Shown: piece by piece, positions 12,105-22,369 of the stretch
Position numbering within the stretch: the stretch's first letter is position 1
Layout: the number at the start of each line of letters is the position of its first letter
Origin: Saccharina japonica
Taxonomy: Eukaryota; Sar; Phaeophyceae; Laminariales; Laminariaceae
DNA length: 64,000 nucleotides
Reading direction: 5' to 3'
NCBI GenBank assembly: GCA_008828725.1
Contig: MEHQ01002336.1
Location: 29,040-93,039, forward strand
The notes under the pieces: model-generated
What the model saw: the letters and a program-made list of their open reading frames with translations, nothing else
Databases searched by the model: none
Told to the model about the DNA's origin: nothing
Translations under genes and position numbers: made by a program

Positions 12105-12962
12105 CGCTGCTGCAGCAGTCCTCCACGTTATCGTCAGGTGGCTGCGCCGTCGCTTTGCACAGTTGCACTTCCCATGTATTAAAGCTCAGTACAAGTTCGC
12201 CCGTCACCATAACGACTCGACCCAGAGCTATACTACCAAGCTAGGGTAAGTATTGAATCAGTATAACTTTATCTAGCCAAATGTCACAGATCCATATTTT
12301 TATACCAGGTACAACATGGCCGTGAAATGATGGAGGGCTACAGAGCCAAATCGTGTTTGGANAGGGGAGTTCCTTGCTCGGTCACGGGGTTTTGTGCTGG
12401 GCGGAGCAGGCGCGGTCGGGACGACTGCCCGACCGTCCCGCGGCAAAGCTTTGTAATGTTGTGGCGCAGATTACTCTTCTTGCTTGTTAGCCGTTAATAC
12501 TGCATTTAAATTCGCATTCCATCCATCAATCGTAAATTTCCGTGTGTGTACGATACGTACGAGTCGAGTATCACATGTGCTGCAGCATTTCAGATGTCAA
12601 GTGTCAGTATTGATGCCGGACGCGGCCGTACTTGTTTGTGTCGTTTCATTTGGCGTTACATTTCGCACGAATATGGGACCATGGATCATGGTCACGGTCA
12701 CAGGTCATGAATGTGGTGGCTCGGACTCCTCGCCAAGGCTGGGCCATGCGCCATGAGCACGACGCATTGGTTGTGCTGCTTCGCATGACACACACGGACG
12801 GATTGATGGGCTACAGAGCCAAATCGTGTTTGGAGTCGAACTAAGTAGGGGAGGGGATTACTAAAAAAAGATGGAATTAGACCTCGAAACAGAGTTGAAA
12901 GGCAGGGGATTTGGGAAATTAAATAATTTCCGCGACAGAGCCCAGTAACTAAAGTCACTGGG
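11258..12962. mobile_element. 1705-bp insertion with AATAG target duplication
   Basis: It is absent from copy B, where the site is intact at 49559-49563. AATAG flanks it at 11253-11257 and 12963-12967. The right end is a hairpin, cccagtaactaaagtcactg plus gg. Near the left end, about 34 bases in, cccagtgac followed by acttt echoes the right end in inverted orientation. Inside are a CAG run (12070-12105), a single N at 12362, and a 25-base direct repeat (ggctacagagcc with aaatcgtgtttgga) at about 12336 and 12808. No transposase or reverse transcriptase was recognised, so the superfamily is unknown. Confidence 0.7.
12070..12105 (+). repeat. CAG trinucleotide repeat
   Basis: A run of about 11 CAG units lies inside the 1705-bp insertion. 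It has no counterpart in copy B because the whole insertion is missing there. Confidence 0.9.
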
Positions 12963-13379
12963 AATAGATCGACCAATTCCCGAAAACATTATTCAAGGTA
13001 CAGACAGGACAATTATTGTAAACTACGACGTACCTGGTACGTATTAATAGTGTGGCCTTCCTCACGAACGTACTGTTACAAGAAGAGGCAAGCATTTGCA
13101 ACAAATAAAACTCACACGATTTGAAACGTTTACAGCGCACATACATACACAGATAGATGGTCTAAAGCACACAGGAGGAGTAGAATTTTGTACGAGCTGT
13201 ACATACACTAAGCAGACTGTCCGCTCCGGACAGGTTGCTCTCAATTTGCCGATGTACGGTACCCCCAACGTTGCGCATGCAGACGTAAGACAGGAGAGAT
13301 GGCACACGACCTTTACTGTGGTATCCTGCACAGCAATCCCACCAGGTGATTGCAGTTCTTCCGCTTGAGATACGGATAC

Positions 13380-14460
13380 TATGACCATATCCTTCGTTTC
13401 CTCTAAACTGACTGATTGCTCGTATACTTCAAAGTATTAGGGTACGCACGGTTTTTGCCGAACCAAGTTACGCTCACTACGCGCCCACAAAACTATTAAC
13501 ATGCTGTCAATGACCGCGCAGCCTAGGTTTTGTCTTGTGTTTTGCCGTCGCCGCCTCCAGAGCTCAACCCCGCTTCGAATTCCTAGCGCGAAAGTTGGCC
13601 ACCCCCTTGTTAAAATAGGCCTCCAGTGTCTTCTCATCATATATATACCTTTATCTAAGGGCTTTCGATTTTTCAGGTATGTGGCGAGGGTGACGGTTGA
13701 CATGTTATTTTGCCGGATGTTGCGTCAGCTGGGGCTACGACCGAAGACCTACCAAGCAGGTCTTGCGTCGGCCGACCCAAAAAAGTTGCCAATACATGTT
13801 TCGTCCGGCAGTACCTTGGTTCACGGCTGGCGGAAGGAAACGCAAGCAGCGGTGGTTGGCAGGAAATCGATGCCATTTATAAGCAATCCAGTTGGGGGCA
13901 CCGAAACTGGCTACGCATTTGCGAGGCGAGTAATTTGTCGTACGTAAGCTGCACATAATGTGCTTTGCTTCGAGGATCCGTGCTACAAAGGATGCGCAAA
14001 TAGAAGCCAAATGGGGGGGAGATGTGCGTGTTCGATTGCGCGCACAATATGTACGGTTTACGAAAACAGTGCCGTGAAAGGTTCGGCCAACGTTGCACGA
14101 TACATCGGAATGCGGTTCGTGTCTGAAACTCGACACCGATCAGTGTCACGGCTCTACCAGGCGCGGCAGTAGTTTTAGCAGCCCTGCGCATGCATGTTGT
14201 GCAACGGCTTTCGTTGCACGCCTGAAATCACGGGACCAGACTCAAAATGCTAGCTGCATGTCCGCTGAATAATCCAGGTGTATCTGTAGCGAAAGACGCC
14301 AAGGGAATCACCCTGTACATTATTATCGTTTATAGTTATTACATGTTGTTGTGGGGACATGTGCAAAATTAATCATCTTAAGGGAATGGGGTGGTTGCAC
14401 TTTTCTTTAAGCACAAGAAGAGCACTTCCGCTGCTGTACTAGGGCAACGACGGAGCACGA
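13380..14460. other. No gene recognised
   Basis: Open frames of up to 148 codons occur here (for example 13501-13947 plus), but I recognise no family, signal peptide or splice structure. The copy B equivalent is at an offset of 36596 and is nearly identical, which says nothing about selection because the duplication is recent. Confidence 0.4.
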
Positions 14461-14463
14461 CTC

Positions 14464-14575
14464 GTCTACCGTTAACCGCGCAGTGCTACGACGACGGAGC
14501 TTGACACAGCCCAGGGGTGTTCGACGTTCTACCGAACCATTCCGCGCAGTTCTACGACGACCGAGCTTGACACAG
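14464..14575 (+). repeat. Short tandem duplication and nearby hairpin
   Basis: Two units of about 72 bases share gcgcagt(g/t)ctacgacgac and gagcttgacacag. Downstream, 14715-14763 forms a strong palindrome centred on CCATGG (ggaagcttccatggaagctt, continuing outward with mismatches). The copy B equivalents lie at an offset of 36596. Confidence 0.6.
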
Positions 14576-14823
14576 TTGGATCAAGATACATCACTACATT
14601 TCTCCTATAATAGTCAACCAACCAACCGACCAGCCCCCACTTTATCGGGGACGAAACCACACCTTTCCTGTACGTACATCTCGTACACGGGGTCCTACAT
14701 TATTATTTGTTTTTTTCGTGGAAGTAGACGGAAGCTTCCATGGAAGCTTCCACCCACTTCCGTTATAAAAGCAATTAATGTACATAGAAGATCGCGTACA
14801 CGGGAGCGCTTCTGGTATGTATA

Positions 14824-15130
14824 GCTCGTTCACTTCAAATGGCGGAAAGCCACTACGACAAAGTTCGAAGAACCAAAAAGGGCACTCCCACCGCAAACCA
14901 ATGGATTCAGATCCATAACTACATGACGATAAAATTACACAACACGCTTTAATTTTCAACCTAAAGCACTTCATTCAGCTATCCCAACGTCGGAGCGGAG
15001 CTCGTTTACTTCTAGAATCAATATCATGCTACTACGAAACAGCTTGTCACACCACAAATCTATATGTGAATTTCGACTTTCACCCAACCAATGGACCAAG
15101 ATCCAATCCTACATGACACTTTTCGACACA
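14824..15130 (+). repeat. Diverged tandem duplication, about 180-bp units
   Basis: The blocks agctcgtt(c/t)acttc, ctac(g/t)ac and accaatgga...agatcca...ctacatgac occur twice in order. No coding function was recognised. Confidence 0.45.
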
Positions 15131-15799
15131 AAAAAACAGACAAGCCACCGGGCTGTCTTCCCCTTAGGATATAGTCAGGGTTACTCTTCCTCTACAAGTG
15201 GCCACAATCAATAAAATATGATTTGCGTGTTGCCTTACCCTTAAACTCGTGTTCTTTCTACCCATCTACATCAGTACACCCAGTGTCTGTCCTGATTCCC
15301 AATCCTAGAGAGATACGACGTACAAGTTCTGTGGTCACAAACTGTGAGACAAGAGAAAAAAACAAACCAAAATAAACGCAAATTAATGGGTAAATCAAGT
15401 GAAAAGTCAAAAGTACCGGGTACGAGAACACAACGACACGAGCCAAACAAAAAACATAGAAAAAAAAATGAAAAGAAAAAACGAATTCTGAAATGAAACA
15501 TAATACAAATGACGCCGCAAGGAGACAAAAAAAGCGCCCGTAAGAAATAGGAACACATTTATTTGCCGTGACCAACACAGAAACCCAAAACTAAACCAAA
15601 TAATAGATCGAGTAAGCTGGTCTGGAGCAACCTAATAATATATCGAATAACCTCTCAGCCACTGAACTTACGCACAAGAAGAGTGGTAGTGTACAAGGGG
15701 GACGTGTCGACTCGTGTCAAAAACAGTGGGAACGTCACACAAAATACGAACTTGAAAAACCTCGACGTCGATCATCTGGGTTGACGTCACAACCGATGA

Positions 15800-16100
15800 A
15801 CCTATGTTACAAATTGTATACCATCAAAAAGTTATCGAAACCACGCAAAAATGCACCACCGCAGACCAGACGTCCCGGCATTTGACGGGTTTGCCGTACA
15901 GGGTGTATGTATCACCTTATTGTTTATGAGGCTACGTACTCGTTAATCTCTTAGAACGTATGTTACAAAATTGTACACCCTAAAGAAACTCTCAGAACCA
16001 CACAAAATAGTACCACCACAGACGAGAAGTCCCGGCATTTGACGGGTTTGCCTTACGTACAGGGTGAGTGTTGATGGCACCTTATTGTTTATAGGGCTCC
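15800..16100 (+). repeat. Tandem duplication, about 157-bp units
   Basis: Two diverged units share cccggcatttgacgggtttg, tgttacaaa and caccttattgtttat. The surrounding 15.1-16.4 kb is AT-rich with no recognised gene. The pair is repeated in copy B at about 52401-52701. Confidence 0.65.
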
Positions 16101-17020
16101 TCTCGTTTCAGGAATCTCACAAAAAACCTCACTCTAAAACCTCACCACCCAGAAAACAATAATCAGGCATAACAACCCGACGAATAATCCCGTGACTTGG
16201 GGCATACATTACGATAAGGGGCATGCCTCATAATAAGGCATACCACTCTGTCCCGAAATATAAGCACCTTTTTTATTAACAAATACAATACAAACGATAC
16301 TTATAATCAGGGACGTGCTGTTACGGGGGATGATAGTAAATAGGACCTACGGTACACACTGTAACCTATATGTTTACGTATTTCTACCTACAGTATTTGG
16401 TCCTATTAACTATGGTCCTCCGTAATAGTATGCCTTTTTGGGTAGGTCTTCAGCTGAGGAGCCCTATCACAGCACGCCTCATCACACCTTCGTCCCGCCG
16501 CCAACGCAGAAGGGGGACCAAGATTGTGGAGCCGACCGAGGCGTTCTCCCGCCAAATCGGTACATAAAAGACACCGGGGCTCGTCGAGATGCAGATCATA
16601 AATCAACAGGGTACAAGCTTGCCTGCGCATAATGTAGAATTTACGGACGAACTACTCGAGAACGTCAGAAACGTTGCAAAATATGACCCTTCCTCTTGCG
16701 CTCTTCGTGCCGTCCTTCCCATCGTGACATGCAGCCGGGTCGTTTCACTGCGGAAACAAAACGGCGGTGAGATGCGGCGGATAGGGGGTCGATGCAACGT
16801 TAGGGGCGGGGATTTGCACGGTGATCGACGAGTGATGTTGCTCGGGGTTTTGGGGACGGCTCACTACCGGAACCGGTGACAACATCAAAGCGTCGTATGG
16901 GTATTCTTATACCTCAAGCGCACCACGTGAAAATTGGAAAAACAACGTTTGGCGCAACCGCTGACACAATCTACCGACCACACGTCAATTGCATAACGTG
17001 TTCTACAATCCTGTGGAAGC
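16100..17020. other. No gene recognised (3' flank of cysteine-rich gene)
   Basis: The stretch holds a run of short open frames, the longest at 16589-16879 plus (96 codons). I do not recognise it, and no splice or signal structure was seen. Confidence 0.4.
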
Positions 17021-17026
17021 TAACAC

Positions 17027-20000
17027 TCAGCTCCGGAAAACACAAGACAGGATTAATGACTTTCGAGCACTGCTGTTGCTCACCTTTTCCTTGCAGCACA
17101 GGTCAGCGGTGCAGCCGGAGTAATCGCACACGATGGTGTCGGCGTCGTCGACTGAGCAATGTTTGTCGGGGCACTTGTAGCCCGAGCATCGCGCCTCACA
17201 GCACTGCTTCTCCTCGCACTTGTCGCCGTCACACTTCACGTCACAGGCGTTCTTGATCGGAGTGTAACCGTCGGAGCACTTGACGGAGTCGCAGTGCGGC
17301 TTGTGGGTTTTGTCATCTGGCGTGCGGCGGAGGCGTTTTGGGAGCATGTTGAAGCCATGTTACAAACTGGGTCAATCGCAAGCGAACAAGCACAAGTGTC
17401 ACATTTCTTTCAGCTGTACCCTTGATCGGCTAGGCCAACGGTGCACTCGACAAAAAGGGGAAACGAAATCTCCACCTCTTTCCCAGGGACGAAACACAAA
17501 GAAAACCAGTGCGATAGGATGTGTGGACGAAAGTGCGAAAAACGAGTCTCGTTTTTCATATATGTACATATTTTACATGATTTTATTGTACCCCCTCCCC
17601 CCCCCCTGCCTGGGTCGCGCAAGTAGGGTAGTGGGTTGGCATAAAATGGTTTCGTTCGTGGACCCCTGGCCATGCCAATGTTGGAGGACGTTGGATGTTT
17701 AGCATACACACTTTTGGGAATGTCAAAATGACATTTACCGTATAAGACAGTGTATATCACACCCCCTGAGGTAAATTTCATAGCGAATTTTCTCCATAAC
17801 CTGGGGGGCACAGAAAACGAAAGAGGCGGCTTTCGGAGCATCTCGTCGAGATCTTTCCATACACGGGTCGCTCGGGGTTAGCGCTCGACCGATCGTCGAG
17901 CAAATCAGCGTTGAAATTCGCCCGAGGGGGTGTGGTATACAGTGCCATATACGGCACATTGCGGCTCACCGTCGCAGCACAGGTCGGTCGTGCACCCGGA
18001 GTAAGGGCAGTAGATGGTGTCGGAGTCGTGTGCAGGGGTGTACTCGTCGGGGCACTCGTAGTGCGAGCAGAATGTCTCGCAGCACTGCTCTTCGTCACAC
18101 TTCTCGCCTTCGCACTTGACGTCCATGGCGTTCTCAATCAGATAGTAACCGTCGGAGCACTTTGCGGAGTCGCAGTACTTCTCCTCATCTGACGGATGCA
18201 CGAAACGGAAGTTGAGTAGAGTGCTACATGAGTTACACCGTACACGACCTTTGTAGCAGGCGTTGGAGAGTGCGTAACCGATCGTTAGTGCCAGCGTTTG
18301 TCAAACACCACTTACAAAGACATTTTAGTGCAAGTAGTGAGGCTCACCGTGGTCGCAGCAGAGGTCGGTCGTGCAGCCGGAGTAGTCACACTTGATGGTG
18401 TCAGCGTGGGATACGGAGGTGCACTTGTCGGGGCACCAGTAGCTCGAGCAGAATGCCTCGCAGCACTGCGTTTCCTCGCACTTGTCTCCTTCACACTTCA
18501 CGTGCTCGGCGTTGTCGATCAGAGAGTAACCGTCGGAGCATTTGATGGAGTCGCAGTACTTCTTCTCATCTGGCGCGCGGAAAGGTGTCAAAGTTGGTTC
18601 AAGATAAGTTAAGAGCATAGGATGTGTAGACCGGTTGGCCTGTACGTCGTCAACGTTTAATTCAAGTAGTCACTCCAAGGTATTTGTAGCGACAGTGGCT
18701 GGCATACGTTTGTTTGTCAAGGATAGACGGCTGTCTACGGATAGACCAGGATAACACGCGCGGTCATATGTATGGCGATGATATACTGCGGCACGACATT
18801 CAGTTAGCACGAAGCCTTTGCGTCCAGATGAACACGCTCGAGATGTCAAGCGATTTCTAGACGGTGCATCTCGGGGTGTCAGCGCAGTGGGCCACGACGA
18901 CGAGTACTTGTAGACGTTGTAGCACACGACAGCAGCCTACCACGTTGTCACCTCTCATCGCTTCACCTGCACTCCCAACACGTAGACGATTATACGCACA
19001 TAAAAAGCTGAACCCATTGTTAACTAACGTATACCAGGCACCTGGTATATATACGTATATCTTTGACCAAACCACGGAATAGAGTTTGCTAAACAACACG
19101 TCAAACATTTGAAAGACATTTAAGAGTAAGACTCACCGTGGTCGCAGCACAGTTCGGTCGTGCACCCCGAGTAATCGCACTTGGTGGTGTCAGCGTCGTC
19201 TACTAGGGTGTGCTTGTCGGGGCACCAGTAGCTCGAGCAGAAGGCCTCGCAGCACTGCTTTTCCTCGCACTTGTCGCCCTCGCACTTCACGTCTTCAGCG
19301 TTCTCGATCAGAGAGTAGCCGTCGGAGCACTTGACGGAGTCGCAGTACTTTTCATCTGGTGAGCGGACAGGTGTTTAAGTTCGTTCAAGATAAAGTGTTG
19401 CGTGTAGGTTGCGTAGCCTATACGTACAGTAGTTAACAGTCAGATGCAGCACCCGATCGAAGCAGTAGTAGTAGCGGCAGTGCCCAGCAAAGCTCACTTG
19501 CCGCGGACCTACGATATATGCCGGTACGAGCATACTAGGATGAAACGTACCGTCATACTTCATACAGCAGTCGGTTAGCACAGTGTTCAGTTGAAAGGGG
19601 GCCTTCTGGAATACACATCTGCATCGATACGTCGACACGAAGTCGCTCAACATCTCCGTGATTCTCTAGACGATGTGTATCGGGACGACTCTAGAGTTGG
19701 CGACACATCCTGACAGCCCAGGTGTTATAGACGACGTACAACACAACGCTAGTCCGCTATGCGGTCGCCTGACACAGCACCCCCTACATAGACTCCAACA
19801 AGTACACTGTTCCCCGCCACGACGTTGGCCCCATGGATACATGTTTCATTTAACGCCACCGGTACTACAGGGGGTGCCAAGAAACATAACAAGGCGTGAA
19901 GGCATTGTTAATATGATAGACTCACCGTGACCACAGCACAGGTCGGTGGTGCACCCGGAGTGGTCGCACTTGGTGGTGTCAGCGTGGTGAACGGGGGTGT

Positions 20001-22230
20001 ACTTGTCGGGACACCAGTAGCTCGAGCAAAATGCCTCGCAGCACTGCTTTTCCTCGCATTTGTCGCCCTCACACTTCACATCCTTGGCGTTCTCGATCAG
20101 AGAGTAACCGTCGGAGCATTTCGCGGAGTCGCAATACTTCTCGTCTGGTGAACGACACGGAATTCAAGTAGGGTAGAATATGAGGTAGACCGTGTCAGAG
20201 TTTCGACAGGCGCAAAGATAATTATGGGCCGCGTTCAACCATGCAACTAATCACCCGTGACATTGGCTTGAGTTATGAGAGCGTTTGTTAATTACCTCCT
20301 GTACGAACCTACAAAATGTATTTTACCGTAATTGACACTCACCGTGACCACAGCACAGGTCGGTGGTGCACCCGGAGTGGTCGCACTTGGTGGTGTCAGC
20401 GTGGTGAACGGGAGTGTACTTGTCGGGACACCAGTAGCTCGAGCAGAATGCCTCGCAGCACTGCTTTTCCTCGCACTTGTCGCCCTCACACTTCACATCC
20501 TTGGCGTTCTCGATCAGAGAGTAACCGGCGGAGCATTTCGCGGAGTTGCAATACTTCTCGTCTGGTGAACGACACGGAATTCAAGTAGGGTAGAACATGA
20601 GGTAGACCGTGTCAGAGTTTCGACAGGCGCAAAGATAATTATGGGCCGCGTTCAACCATGCAACTAATTGCTCGTGCCATTGGCTTGAGTTATGAGAGCG
20701 TTTGTCAATTACCTACTGTACAAACCTACAAAATATGTTTCATCATAATTGATACTCACCGTGACCACAGCAGAGGTCGGTGGTGCACCCGGAGTGGTCG
20801 CACTTGGTGGTGTCAGCGTGGTCTACGGGGGTGTACTTGTCGGGGCACGCATAGCTCGAGCAGAATGCCTCGCAACACTGCTTTTCCTCGCACTTGTCGC
20901 CCTCACACTTCACATCCTTGGCGTTCTCGATCAGAGAGTAACCGTCGGAGCATTTGGCGGAGTCGCAGTACTTCTCGTCTGTTGCACGAAACGGTTTATA
21001 AGTAGGGTGGAAGATGAGGAAGACCGTGTCAAAGTTTCGACAGGCGCGGAGAGATTTATGAGTGGCGTTCAATTATGCAATTAATCGCCCATGCCATTGG
21101 CTTAAGTTATGAGAGTGTTTGTCAATTACCTAAAATACAAGCCTACTAAATATATTTTACCAAACTTGACACTCACCGTGACCACAGCACAAGTCGGTGG
21201 TGCACCCGGAGTGGTCGCACTTGGTGGTGTCAGCGTGGTCTACTGGGGTGTACGTGTCGGGGCACCAGTAGCTCGAGCAGAATGCCTCGCAACACTGCTT
21301 TTCCTCGCACTTGTCGCCCTCACACTTCACATCTATGGCGTTCTTGATCAGAGAGTAACCGTCGGAGCATTTGGCGGAGTCGCAGTACTTCTCGTCTGGT
21401 GCACGAAACGGTATATAAGTAAGGTGGATAATGAGGTAGACCGTGTCAAAGGTTCGACAGGCGCAGAGGGGTTTGTGCGTCGCTTTCAAGTATGCAACTA
21501 ATCACCCGTGCCATTGGCTTAAGTTATGAGAGCGTTTGTCAATTATCTACAGTACAAACCTACATAATATATATTTACCATAATTGACACTCACCGTGAC
21601 CACAGCACAGGTCGGTGGTGCACCCGGAGTAGTCGCACTTGGTGGTGTCAGCGTGGGCTACGGGGGTGTAGTTGTCGGGGCACGCGTAGCTCGAGCAGAA
21701 TGCCTCGCAACACTGCGTTTCCTCGCACTCGTCGCCCTCACACTTCACATCCTTGGCGTTCTCGATCAGAGAGTAACCGTCGGAGCACTTGATGGAGTCG
21801 CAGTACTTCTCGTCTGGTGCACGAAACGGAATATAAGTAGGGTGGAGTATGAGGTAGACCGCGTCAAAGGTTAAGACAGGTGCAGAGAGTTTAATGCGTG
21901 GCGTTCAACTATGCAACTAATCACCCGTGCCATTGGCTGAATTATTATAGCGTTTGTCAATTACCTAAAGTACAAACCTTCAAAATATGTTTCAAAATGA
22001 TTGACACTCACCGTGACCACAGCACAAGTCGGTGGTGCACCCGGAGTGGTCGCACTTGGTGGTGTCAGCGTGGTGTACGGGGTTGTACTTGTCGGGGCAC
22101 GCATAGCTCGAGCAGAATGCCTCACAGCACTGCTTTTCCTCGCACTTGTCGCCCTCACACTTCACATCCTTGGCGTTCTCGATCAGAGAGTATCCGTCGG
22201 AGCATTTGGCGGAGTCGCAGTACTTCTCGT
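17027..22230 (-). CDS. Secreted-type 12-cysteine repeat protein, ten modules, 5'-truncated
   Basis: Exons in gene order: 22012-22230, 21595-21813, 21177-21395, 20760-20978, 20343-20561, 19926-20144, 19137-19355, 18348-18569, 17970-18188 and terminal 17027-17316. Each encodes one module of two six-cysteine halves (C-x4-C-x14-C-x4-C-x4-CC). Internal exons are 219 or 222 nt between phase-1 introns, with CAG acceptors and CACG|GTGAG-type donors. All frames are open. The terminal module carries two extra cysteines (in NACDVK and DKHCSV) and reads on through a phase-0 AAG|GTGAGC to a stop at 17027. No signal-peptide exon or mini-exon is visible upstream, because the array runs into a palindromic element (22370-25125) and then unrelated DNA. 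It is therefore probably a truncated, possibly silent copy of the gene at 53628-63571, with two more array modules. Function unknown; extracellular role inferred. Confidence 0.8.
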
Positions 22231-22340
22231 CTGGTGCACGAAACGGAATCAGAGAGTAGACCGTGTCAGAGGTTCGGCAGGCGCAGAGAGTTTTGTGCGT
22301 CGTTTTCAACTATGCAACTAATCACACGTGCCATTTGCTG
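19926..22340 (-). repeat. 417-bp exon-intron tandem array, six units
   Basis: Exon ends lie at 19926, 20343, 20760, 21177, 21595 and 22012, so the period is 417-418 bases. Each unit is one 219-nt module exon plus an intron of about 198 nt. Introns are as alike as exons, so whole genomic units were amplified. Copy B holds four units in the matching stretch plus two beyond an inserted element. Confidence 0.92.
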
Positions 22341-22369
22341 AGTATTGACAGCGTTTTTTTAATTACCTA

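Larger units (their letters stand above)
8786..13262. mobile_element. Inverted-repeat element interrupted by two insertions
   Basis: About 380 bases at 8786-9168 recur inverted at the right end. The right arm is split by a later insertion: 12968-13262 plus 11158-11257. Shared landmarks are gtaccgtacatcggcaaatt, cctgtccggagcggacagtc, aggaaggccac and ccgtatgtcactttgacc. In copy B the same element is unbroken at 47930-49858, about 1.9 kb. The interior (about 9170-11157 without the insertion) has no recognised transposase. I therefore call it a non-autonomous long-TIR element of unknown superfamily. Its own target duplication was not resolved. Confidence 0.65.

Noticed and set aside
16370..16879. 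A cluster of plus-strand open frames (longest 96 codons) upstream of the terminal module.
   Set aside because: No recognised domain, and conservation in copy B is uninformative because the duplication is recent. Left as unassigned.
19926..22230. A regularly spaced repeat that might suggest CRISPR or satellite DNA.
   Set aside because: The unit is 417 bp and consists of a coding exon plus an intron with GT/AG borders. There are no short repeats with unique spacers.
20332..22321. Plus-strand hydrophobic repeated open frames across the cysteine-rich array that look like membrane-protein repeats.
   Set aside because: They are exact antisense shadows of the module exons. The minus-strand frames have the cysteine pattern, splice sites and consistent phases.
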